Shown piece by piece: positions 6,582 to 13,243 of a stretch of DNA of 20,071 nucleotides (position 1 is its first letter; each line of letters starts with the position of its first letter). Origin of the DNA: a virus. Location: positions 1-20,071 of IMG/VR virus record IMGVR_UViG_3300017744_004726; one strand, written 5' to 3'. The translations under genes and the position numbers were made by a program. The notes beneath the pieces are model-generated. The model worked only from the letters and a program-made list of their open reading frames with translations. It searched no databases and had not been told where the DNA came from.

Positions 6582-7511
6582 GTAGAAACCTCTTTCTACT
6601 AACTTTCCTGCTGTTGATTTTTGTTTCGCTGTCTTAGTGAGCAATACATCATTTAATCTAGCGTTTCTAAAATTCATAGGAATCTTATCTATCAATGAAG
6701 TATAACAATCCCATGGTACAGCTAGTTGCAGTCCTGTTTGTAAGTATATATACTGAAGTGCTAAGTGTTCATGTTTTACATCTATAGTCCAGGATTTTCT
6801 TAACATGACATTATAGTCTAGTAATTCTTTTGCTCCTACTGCATCTAATTCGATAAGTACATCTACCTTTCCATTTACATATAGCGGTGACCATGAGTGC
6901 TTGTAAAAAGTAAGTGCTTCAAAGAAAGCACGGTCATTACATGCTATAAGTTTAGTATCTATACGAGGGCGTCTGCCTTGATTTGGTGGTAGCTTTTGGT
7001 CAATAAAAAATAAATCTTTATCATGAAACTCAGCGAGTTTGTCATAGTTTAAGATGACCATTGATTTATCTACTAGTGGTATTCTTTGATGTGTTTGGGT
7101 TGCTATATTCAATATTCCATAGTAGTTCTTCAAATGACTTTTATCGAATACTAATTCTCTACTTAAAAATGAAAGTGAGCTTTTGAAAAACTCTGCTGGT
7201 GGTATGTCTCCTTCATCAATAGGTCTATTGAAGATTCTGTTACCATACCATACGACCATTCTCTTTGCAAGTCCACCTTTATCTTTCCAATGATCTTTTA
7301 GATGGAATGTCATTCTAGAGATGTGTTCTTCCCTCCACCAAGATTCGTAGATTTTAATGTTATCAAAATTGTTTATCATCCATTGGACTTCTTTTTCTAC
7401 CCAATCTTCTTTATGTATAAATAAATGTAAGCGAAACCCTGACTTATCAAGTAGGGAAGCTAAGGTGAAAAATGTCCAATCTTTCTTATATGTTGTTACT
7501 AATTCTATCAT
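6567..7511 (-). CDS. Unknown protein, possible glycan-related transferase
   Basis: This protein has 314 aa from the ATG at 7511, which overlaps the upstream stop as ATGA; an ATG at 7535 would overlap more and is less likely. It opens with a strand-like IELVTTYK, then LHLFIHKEDW. A later stretch has R183-I-D185-T followed by N192-D193 (ACNDRAFF). A distant similarity to WavE-type or capsular-polysaccharide proteins, which show an R-x-D-T ... N-D pattern, is possible, but I cannot confirm it. No membrane segment is seen. It is the last gene of the rightward-origin minus-strand block and is coupled to another glycan-like gene. Its neighbours on the other strand are glycosyltransferases, which is the main reason for the suggestion. 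Function is uncertain. Confidence 0.5.
   Translation of the reverse strand: MIELVTTYKKDWTFFTLASLLDKSGFRLHLFIHKEDWVEKEVQWMINNFDNIKIYESWWREEHISRMTFHLKDHWKDKGGLAKRMVVWYGNRIFNRPIDEGDIPPAEFFKSSLSFLSRELVFDKSHLKNYYGILNIATQTHQRIPLVDKSMVILNYDKLAEFHDKDLFFIDQKLPPNQGRRPRIDTKLIACNDRAFFEALTFYKHSWSPLYVNGKVDVLIELDAVGAKELLDYNVMLRKSWTIDVKHEHLALQYIYLQTGLQLAVPWDCYTSLIDKIPMNFRNARLNDVLLTKTAKQKSTAGKLVERGFYLGKV
6581..6600. other. Perfect 8-bp hairpin at the convergent gene junction
   Basis: AGTAGAAA at 6581-6588 and TTTCTACT at 6593-6600 are exact inverted copies around a 4-base loop. The hairpin begins at the last base of the plus-strand GT29 stop and lies inside the 3' coding end of the minus-strand gene. Neither side has a run of T, so it is not a canonical intrinsic terminator. 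It could weaken transcription from either side or protect 3' ends. The fold is seen directly; the role is inferred. Confidence 0.4.
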
Positions 7512-8407
7512 CCGTTTATTACCTTCATGCCCCAAAAGTTATTTAGGAACATTTCCATTCTTGTCTCTGCATCTTCGTCAAAATTGAATATAATGCCTGA
7601 GTTCCTTGCTGAGAATAATTTCATCAGCGATTCTTTTGCATTTGTATTTGCTATCGCAAAGTAAATGCTTTCGTAAGTCAAGAGAGCCTTCTCTCTATCC
7701 TCTTTTGTATGTGATACCATACTTAACTGCTTGTCTAACATTAGTGCCATCATTCCCATTTCACTATTCGGCATTGTGGCACAGTGAGTGCAATTTGCAA
7801 GAAGTTCAAAACCTCCCTCTTTTGGATCGAGTACATTCTCATCTCCAAAATCTTTTTTCATCTTTGCTACCCATATTTTCTGAGTAATAGGATGAGGTTT
7901 AATTACAAACCCCTCCTCGATTGCTCGTCTTACTCTACCCCAATGAACACACTTACCTTTAGACAATAAGTTACTGCCTGGTAAAAATATTACTTTATCA
8001 TAATATTTTTGATTTCCTGTTAGAGTATATTTGTTATGAAAGTTGTTAATAATTTTATTACATCTATCATAATCTATTTTTACATCTGGGTTATCAACAA
8101 TAGATATCATTAACTTATCATTAATTTTTATACTTGGTGTTTTGACCAGTATACCATTACCTAAAAAATCTGTGTATAACCATTTATGAACAGTGTTTAA
8201 TGTATTAGTGTTAAACCAAATATCATACTGAAAAGGAGAACCACGATACTGTTTAGGTATAATTCTTTCCTTAAATTCTTCTAATCCTTCCAAGTCACTT
8301 GTTGGTCTATAACAAGAACCTGACTTCATAAAATGAGTAGGTATATCTCCTAGCGACTCATTTATTGTTAGAGCTTCTAATTTTCCTTTAACTTTGATGC
8401 TTGGCAT
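7508..8407 (-). CDS. Glycosyltransferase-like protein (capsule/GT-B-like)
   Basis: This 299-aa protein has a central V168-I-K-P-H172-P (FVIKPHPIT) after a helix. This is the motif seen in capsule-polysaccharide synthesis and CDP-glycerol-transferase-like GT-B proteins, where the sequence is usually KPHP. Downstream, residues 205-220 (NCTHCATMPNSEMG) could be the donor-site Ser/Glu segment that follows it. The N-terminal half (IWFNTNTLN, KWLYTD) is not familiar. No membrane span is visible. The ATG at 8407 overlaps the preceding small gene by 20 bases, and the stop overlaps the next gene as ATGA. It is the penultimate gene of the minus-strand block, directly after the Thr-rich fibre gene. A role in decorating the virion or host glycans is inferred, with modest confidence. 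Confidence 0.5.
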   Translation of the reverse strand: MPSIKVKGKLEALTINESLGDIPTHFMKSGSCYRPTSDLEGLEEFKERIIPKQYRGSPFQYDIWFNTNTLNTVHKWLYTDFLGNGILVKTPSIKINDKLMISIVDNPDVKIDYDRCNKIINNFHNKYTLTGNQKYYDKVIFLPGSNLLSKGKCVHWGRVRRAIEEGFVIKPHPITQKIWVAKMKKDFGDENVLDPKEGGFELLANCTHCATMPNSEMGMMALMLDKQLSMVSHTKEDREKALLTYESIYFAIANTNAKESLMKLFSARNSGIIFNFDEDAETRMEMFLNNFWGMKVING

Positions 8408-8564
8408 TCTTTAGCTCAAATATTTGTTGCTCTAAGTTTCTCATTCGTTTTTCTTGATGCTCGATACTGTCGTACAGTGCATGCATCATACTTTCCATCT
8501 TTCGATTTAGGTATTCAGGTGTAACCTTTTTATCAGTTTCAAATCCGCCTTGTGATTTATCCAT
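8388..8564 (-). CDS. Small coiled-coil protein after the Thr-rich fibre gene
   Basis: The chosen start gives 58 aa from the ATG at 8564, one base after the stop of the fibre gene (TAG-A-ATG). In-frame ATGs at 8594 and 8684 would overlap that gene by 29 bases or more. The N-terminus is polar. From about residue 17 on it is helical, with a heptad-like pattern (YLNRKMESMM, then HQEKRMRNLEQQIFELK). It could be a small coiled-coil assembly factor for the fibre, but I do not recognise it and no enzyme motif is seen. GGAG lies 14 bases upstream, a long spacing, so translation may depend on termination of the fibre gene. Confidence 0.55.
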   Translation of the reverse strand: MDKSQGGFETDKKVTPEYLNRKMESMMHALYDSIEHQEKRMRNLEQQIFELKNAKHQS

Positions 8565-8565
8565 T

Positions 8566-11500
8566 CTAGTTGCTTTCACTCCATTGTGAGCCATCCCAGA
8601 AGGAGAATCCGTAGTTGTCAAGGCTTGATACCTCTGTGTCAAACAGAGTACCCGCCTGAGAGGCAGTTGTTCTTTCGTATACAACTGTATTTGTTAGGAA
8701 CACAGTTGTGGTTAAGTGGTCGGTCGTGACCGTGGTATCAGTAGTTCTATTAGTATTAAATGTTGTAGTTGTAGTTCTATCTGTACCAAAAGTTGTTGTT
8801 TTGCTTGTTTCAAATCCTGTAGTAGTATCAAATGCAGTTGTTCTTGAAGTTTCAGTGCTTCTTGACGATGCTGTACTTCTACTTGATGCGGTTACATTAT
8901 CAGTCTCAAAAGTTGTAGTTGTAGACTTACTTGTACCTGTACTTCTTGTTGTAACAGTTCCTTGAGTAGTTGCAAAAGTAGTAGTAGTAGCTTTACTTGT
9001 TTCGGTAGCTCTACTCGATCCTGTCCCTCTATCTGTTAAGAAGGTTGAGGTAGTCTCTCTACTTGACGCAGTACTTCTACTAGAGGCTGTTGTAGTATTT
9101 GTATTAAATGTGGTAGTAGTCGCTCTACTTGATGCAGTACCTCTATCGGTTGCGGTAGTAGTGTTTGTATTAAATGTTGTAGTTGTGGACTTACTTGTAC
9201 CTGTAGTTCTTGTTGTAACAGTTCCCTGTGAAGTAGTAAATGTAGTTGTTGTAGACCTACTCGATGCTGTACTTCTACTAGTTTGTGTAGCTTGTGTAGT
9301 ATTAAATGTTGTAGTAGTATCTCTACTAGATGCTGTACTCTTACTTGTGGCAGTCGCTTGTGTAGTATTAAATGTTGTAGTTGTATCTCTACTTGACGCT
9401 GTACTTCTAGTAGTTTGTGTAGCTTGTGCTGTATTAAATACTGTTGTTGTATCTCTAGCAGATGCAGTAGCTCTACTTGTAATTGTTCCTTGTGAAGTAG
9501 CAAATGTAGTTGTTGTATTTCTACTTGTTCCTGTCGCTCTTGAACTAATTCTACTTGTAATGTAAGCTGTCTCATAACTTGTTGACTGAGAAGTATTATC
9601 TACATATGCTGTTGATGTAGTAAATGTTGTAGTTCTTGACGTTGTCTGAGTAGTATTTGTATTCCTTGCAGTATTTGTTGCAAAAGATGTATTATCTATG
9701 TAAGCTGTACTTGTTGTAAATGTTGTAGTTCTTGTTGTTGACTGAGTAGTATTTGTACTTCGTGCAGTATTAGATAGTCTAACTGTATTATAAGTTGTGC
9801 TTTGTGAAGTATTCGTAGACTGTGTTGTATTTGTTGACTGAGTAGTATTTGTACTTCTTGCTGTGTTTGACAATCTTACTGTGTCATAACTTGTTGACTG
9901 TGATGTATTTGTAGACTGCGAAGTATTTGTAGTCTGAGAAGTATTAGTACTTCTAGCAGTATTCGATAGTCTAACAGTATTGTAACTTGTTGACTGTGAA
10001 GTGTTTGTGCTTTGAGTTGTGTTAGTACTCTGAGCTGTATTTGTACTTCTTGCAGTATTAGACAATCTTACAGTGTTATAACTTGTTGATTGTGATGTGT
10101 TTGTGCTTTGAGTTGTGTTAGTACTCTGAGCTGTATTTGTACTTCTAGCAGTGTTTGAAAGTCTTACTGTGTTATAGCTTGTTGACTGTGAAGTATTTGT
10201 GTTTCTTGATGTGTTTGATAGTCTTACAGTGTTGTAACTTGTACTCTGACTTGTATTTGTATTTCTACTTGTGTTTGTTGCCTGTGTAGTAGTTCTACTT
10301 GTATTTGTTGCAAACGAGGTATTATAAGCAGTAGAGTTTGTAAACCCTGTTGACCTACTTGTATTTGTAGACTGAGTAGTGTTTGTGTTTCTTGTTGTAG
10401 CAAAAGAGGTATTATCTACATACGCTGTTATTCTACTTGTATTAGTATTTCTTGATGTACCAAAAGAGGTATTATCTATGTACGCTGTTATTCTACTTGT
10501 ATTAGTATTTCTTGATGTACCAAAAGACGTATTATCTATGTACGCTGTTATTCTACTTGTGTTCGTATTTCTAGAAGTTCCGAAACTTGTGTTATCTATA
10601 TATGCTGTAATTCTAGAGGTGTTAGTACTATTTGTAAATGAAGTGGCATTTGTAAATGAAGTTGATCTACTTGTATTATTTGTAAACCCAGTACTTCTTG
10701 AACCTGATGTGTTGTTTGTAAATCCAGTACTTCTTGAAGTGTTTACATATGAGGTTTGTGTGTACTCTTCTCCTTCAGAATCTTCTTCTAGTTCTAGATA
10801 CATTGTAATGTAAGTAGTAATTCTTGAAGTATTCGTAGCGCCTGAAAAAGCAGTATTTCTAGATGTGTTTGTAGCGAAGGACGTATTCCTTGATGTGTTT
10901 GTGTTTCTAGAAGTATTAGTATTATTTGTAAACCCTGTTGACCTACTTGTATTTGTTGCTTGTGAAGTATTATAGGCCGTAGAGTTAGTAAACCCTGTTG
11001 ATCTACTTGTGTTTGTTGCTTGTGTAGTATTATAGGCTGTAGAGTTAGTAAAGCCTGTTGACCTACTTGTATTTGTAGCTTGTGTTGTATTGTAAGCTGT
11101 AGAGTTGGTAAAGCCTGTTGACCTACTTGTATTTGTTGCTTGTGTAGTAGTATAACTTGTAGATGTTGCAAATGTTGTGTTATCTACATATGCTGTTATT
11201 CTTGCTGTGTTTGTATTTCTACTTGTGCCTTGTGATGTATTATCTATATAAGCAGTTGTAAATGAAGTATTATCTACATACGCAGTTGCAGTTGTAAAGG
11301 TAGTTGTTCTACTTGTCGCAAAGCTAGTGTTATCTTGATACGCTGTTGCAGTAGTAAATGTTGTAGTCCTTGTTGTTGCAAAGCTAGTGTTATCTTGATA
11401 CGCTGTTGTCGTAGCAAATGTTGTTGTTGTTGCGAATGTAGTATTCGTAGCAAATGTTGTTGTTCTTGTAGTAGCGAAACTTGTATTATCTTGATATGCC

Positions 11501-13017
11501 GTTGTTGTTGTAAATGTAGTAGTTGTTGCAAAAGTTGTATTTGTAGCAAATGTTGTTGTTCTACTAGTTGCAAAGCTGGTATTATCTTGATATGCTGTTG
11601 TCGTTGTAAATATAGTTGCAGTACCAAATGTTGTTGTGGTAGTAAATGTCGTTGTTCTACTTGTAGCAAAACTGGTATTATCTTGATATGCAGTCGTTGT
11701 AGTAAATGTCGTATTTGTTGCGAATGTTGTGTTCGTTGCAAATGTAGTTGTTCTACTTGTAGCAAATGAAGTGTTATCCTGATAAGCTGTAGTTGTTGTA
11801 AATGTAGTATTGAAACTTGTTGACTGCGATGTATTTGTACTTCTAGCAGTATTTGTAGCTTGTGATGTATTATCTATATAAGCAGTGCTTGTTGTAAATG
11901 TAGTACTGTAACTTGTTGACTGCGATGTATTTGTATTTCTTGCTGTGTTTGTAGCAAAAGAAGTATTCCTACTAGTACTTATCACTGTGTCATATGAAGT
12001 AGTGTAAGTCGTTGTGGTATTATAGGCAGTTGTTGTACTTTTTGTAGTTGCAAATACTGTTGTTGTTGCAAATGCAGTTGTAGTTGTAAATGCAGTTTCT
12101 GTGCTTTGACTAGTATTAAATGTTGTTGTTGTGTTAAATGCAGTTGTAGTTGTAAATGCAGTTGTTGTTGACTGTGAAGTATTAAATGTTGTAGTTGTAT
12201 TAAATGTTGTAGTAGTCGTAAACGCTGTTGTTGTTGACTGCGAAGTATTAAATGTTGTTGTTGTATTAAATGTAGTAGTAGTCGTAAACGCAGTAGTAGT
12301 CGCCTGTGTAGTATTAAATACAGTAGTTGTAGTGAATGCAGTCGTTGTATTAAATGCAGTAGTAGTACCTTGCGATGTATTATAAGTTGTTGTTGTATTA
12401 AATGTGGTAGTAGTAGTATACGCTGTTGTGGTACTTTGTGTTGTATTGTAAGTAGTAGTAGTTGTAAATGCAGTCGTTGTATTAAATGCAGTAGTAGTAG
12501 CCTGTGTAGTATTAAATGTAGTTGTAGTTGTATAGGCAGTTGTTGTATTGAACGCAGTTGTAGTACTTTGTGTTGTATTAAATGTTGTAGTTGTAGTAAA
12601 TGCTGTTGTAGTATTAAAAGCAGTTGTAGTACTTTGCGTAGTATTAAATACAGTGGTTGTTGAGAATAAGGTAGTAGTTGTAAATGCAGTTGTTGTATTA
12701 AATGCTGTTGTTCTACTTGTCTCAGTAGTATTACCTGTATTAAATGTAGTAGTTCTACTTGTATCAAAAGTAGTAAGAGTACTTTGTGTTGTGTTAAATG
12801 TTGTGGTTGTAGAGAAGGCAGTCTCTCTAGTACCGCTTATTGTACTAGTAGAAGTTGCTGTATTCCTTGAAGTTTCATGCGTAACAGTGAATGGCCCTGC
12901 TAGAGAGCCTCCATCGTTTACGTATACTTCATTGACTCTTCTGATAGTACCGCTGTCATTAACGGCCAGAAAAGAGATTTGACGAAGTGTTCCACTGTCA
13001 TTAACATATATTGCCAT
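8566..13017 (-). CDS. Giant Thr/Ser/Asn-rich repetitive tail-fibre-like protein
   Basis: This 1483-aa protein is probably a fibre. The N-terminus has three copies of a VNDSGTxR-like motif (residues 4-35), a type seen at the start of phage fibre proteins. From about residue 45 to 1440 it is nearly all T, S, N, A, F/Y, R, Q and D. Units are 6-residue blocks (for example TFNTTT, NTSQST) punctuated by 8-residue (AYIDNTSF, SYNTVRLS, GFTNSTAY) or 10-residue blocks (FNTTQSTTTA), giving 20-, 22- and 32-residue repeats. All units are even, so a beta-strand in/out register would be preserved. One acidic island (residues 739-752, LELEEDSEGEEY) breaks the array. The last 45 residues are non-repetitive and aromatic, with FSFWDGSQW near the end, possibly a tip. 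No Cys is seen. Reverse-frame ORFs here are shadows. Confidence 0.8.
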   Translation of the reverse strand: MAIYVNDSGTLRQISFLAVNDSGTIRRVNEVYVNDGGSLAGPFTVTHETSRNTATSTSTISGTRETAFSTTTTFNTTQSTLTTFDTSRTTTFNTGNTTETSRTTAFNTTTAFTTTTLFSTTTVFNTTQSTTTAFNTTTAFTTTTTFNTTQSTTTAFNTTTAYTTTTTFNTTQATTTAFNTTTAFTTTTTYNTTQSTTTAYTTTTTFNTTTTYNTSQGTTTAFNTTTAFTTTTVFNTTQATTTAFTTTTTFNTTTTFNTSQSTTTAFTTTTTFNTTTTFNTSQSTTTAFTTTTAFNTTTTFNTSQSTETAFTTTTAFATTTVFATTKSTTTAYNTTTTYTTSYDTVISTSRNTSFATNTARNTNTSQSTSYSTTFTTSTAYIDNTSQATNTARSTNTSQSTSFNTTFTTTTAYQDNTSFATSRTTTFATNTTFATNTTFTTTTAYQDNTSFATSRTTTFTTTTTFGTATIFTTTTAYQDNTSFATSRTTTFATNTTFATTTTFTTTTAYQDNTSFATTRTTTFATNTTFATTTTFATTTAYQDNTSFATTRTTTFTTATAYQDNTSFATSRTTTFTTATAYVDNTSFTTAYIDNTSQGTSRNTNTARITAYVDNTTFATSTSYTTTQATNTSRSTGFTNSTAYNTTQATNTSRSTGFTNSTAYNTTQATNTSRSTGFTNSTAYNTSQATNTSRSTGFTNNTNTSRNTNTSRNTSFATNTSRNTAFSGATNTSRITTYITMYLELEEDSEGEEYTQTSYVNTSRSTGFTNNTSGSRSTGFTNNTSRSTSFTNATSFTNSTNTSRITAYIDNTSFGTSRNTNTSRITAYIDNTSFGTSRNTNTSRITAYIDNTSFGTSRNTNTSRITAYVDNTSFATTRNTNTTQSTNTSRSTGFTNSTAYNTSFATNTSRTTTQATNTSRNTNTSQSTSYNTVRLSNTSRNTNTSQSTSYNTVRLSNTARSTNTAQSTNTTQSTNTSQSTSYNTVRLSNTARSTNTAQSTNTTQSTNTSQSTSYNTVRLSNTARSTNTSQTTNTSQSTNTSQSTSYDTVRLSNTARSTNTTQSTNTTQSTNTSQSTTYNTVRLSNTARSTNTTQSTTRTTTFTTSTAYIDNTSFATNTARNTNTTQTTSRTTTFTTSTAYVDNTSQSTSYETAYITSRISSRATGTSRNTTTTFATSQGTITSRATASARDTTTVFNTAQATQTTRSTASSRDTTTTFNTTQATATSKSTASSRDTTTTFNTTQATQTSRSTASSRSTTTTFTTSQGTVTTRTTGTSKSTTTTFNTNTTTATDRGTASSRATTTTFNTNTTTASSRSTASSRETTSTFLTDRGTGSSRATETSKATTTTFATTQGTVTTRSTGTSKSTTTTFETDNVTASSRSTASSRSTETSRTTAFDTTTGFETSKTTTFGTDRTTTTTFNTNRTTDTTVTTDHLTTTVFLTNTVVYERTTASQAGTLFDTEVSSLDNYGFSFWDGSQWSESN
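9037..9504 (-). repeat. 66-bp tandem repeats, C-terminal array of the Thr-rich gene
   Basis: On the plus strand the ATTAAATG-like marker recurs at 9103, 9169, 9235, 9301, 9367, 9433 and 9499, exactly 66 bp apart, with a degenerate copy at 9037. It encodes a 22-residue unit like SSRDTTTTFNTTQATQTSRS plus two residues. Bases vary between copies, mainly at third positions, so the period is old or held by selection on the protein. Confidence 0.85.
9773..10216 (-). repeat. 96-bp tandem repeats (32 residues) with one 60-bp unit
   Basis: The plus-strand marker GATAGTCT or GACAATCT recurs at 9773, 9869, 9965, 10061 and 10157 at exact 96-bp steps, and then at 10217 after 60 bp. It encodes an SYNTVRLS octamer followed by four (or two) NTxxST hexamers. 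Confidence 0.85.
10381..10620 (-). repeat. Four 60-bp tandem repeats (20 residues)
   Basis: Four contiguous copies run 10381-10440, 10441-10500, 10501-10560 and 10561-10620. The second and third are nearly identical; the fourth is more diverged. Each encodes an AYIDNTSF-type octamer plus two hexamers (GTSRNT, NTSRIT). The near-identity of the middle copies points to recent duplication or gene conversion. Confidence 0.9.
10921..11160 (-). repeat. Four 60-bp tandem repeats (GFTNSTAY type)
   Basis: Copies start at about 10921, 10981, 11041 and 11101. The plus-strand marker CCTGTTGAtCTACTTGT repeats at 60-bp steps with small changes. Each encodes GFTNSTAY plus two hexamers (NTTQAT, NTSRST). The 10921 and 11101 copies are the least regular. 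Confidence 0.85.
11331..11784 (-). repeat. 96-bp tandem repeats (AYQDNTSF type), preceded by a 60-bp unit
   Basis: The plus-strand marker TATCTTGATA recurs at 11331 and 11391 (60 bp), then at 11487, 11583 and 11679, with TATCCTGATA at 11775, all at 96-bp steps. It encodes the AYQDNTSF octamer followed by two or four Thr-rich hexamers such as TFATNT. Confidence 0.88.
12040..12636 (-). repeat. 66-bp tandem repeats, N-terminal array of the Thr-rich gene
   Basis: The codon for the Gln (once Lys) that punctuates the array falls at 12040, 12106, 12172, 12238, 12304, 12370, 12436, 12502, 12568 and 12634, nine exact 66-bp steps. The 22-residue unit is FNTTQSTTTA plus two hexamers; in the commonest form 13 of 22 residues are Thr. 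Confidence 0.9.
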
Positions 13018-13020
13018 CTA

Positions 13021-13242
13021 TTAACTCGAATATACAAACCAAATATGCCCACTTGATGTACCACTGGTATTTGTTGGAGCAGTTGTTGTTATAGTCATAG
13101 GTAATCTTGCGGATGCGATAGTACCACTAGTAATTTTTCCAGTAGCTACTGCTCCTTCAAAGTTTCTACTTGCATCGATAGTATCTGTACCATCAATTTT
13201 AAGTCCTGAGTCCTCGATGTTGAAATCTAATTTTTGTCCCAT
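13021..13242 (-). CDS. Small tail-fibre-associated protein
   Basis: This 73-aa protein has a polar N-terminus (KLDFNIEDSGLKIDG), a fibre-like segment ITSGTIASARLP, and an end (TAPTNTSGTSSGHIWFVYSS) of the kind common at the ends or joints of phage fibre proteins. AGAGGT lies six bases before the ATG. It sits between two very long fibre-like genes with gaps of 1 and 3 bases. It may be a short fibre segment or adaptor. No enzyme motif or membrane segment is seen, and the role is inferred from context. Confidence 0.65.
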   Translation of the reverse strand: MGQKLDFNIEDSGLKIDGTDTIDASRNFEGAVATGKITSGTIASARLPMTITTTAPTNTSGTSSGHIWFVYSS

Positions 13243-13243
13243 T

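Noticed and set aside
9037-12636. CRISPR array
   Set aside because: Repeats are contiguous with no unique spacers, keep one reading frame through the whole gene and have no cas genes nearby.
11335-12663. Cys-rich plus-strand ORFs at 11335-11769 and 12370-12663 (metallothionein-like look)
   Set aside because: Cys appears because TGT/TGC is the frame-shifted complement of the Thr-rich repeats. No start signal supports them.
9036-12767. Gln/Leu-rich minus-strand ORFs (9036-9575, 10794-11171, 11274-11765, 11982-12767)
   Set aside because: They are alternative frames of the same repeats, inside the 1483-aa gene. The 1483-aa frame runs unbroken with sensible ends and junctions.
8708-12982. Val-rich plus-strand ORFs (8708-8965, 9110-9565, 10379-10813, 12131-12385, 12548-12982) antisense to the fibre gene
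   Set aside because: They mirror the restricted Thr/Asn/Ala codons of the real gene, which rarely give stops in other frames. They have no ribosome sites or recognisable domains and follow the repeat period.
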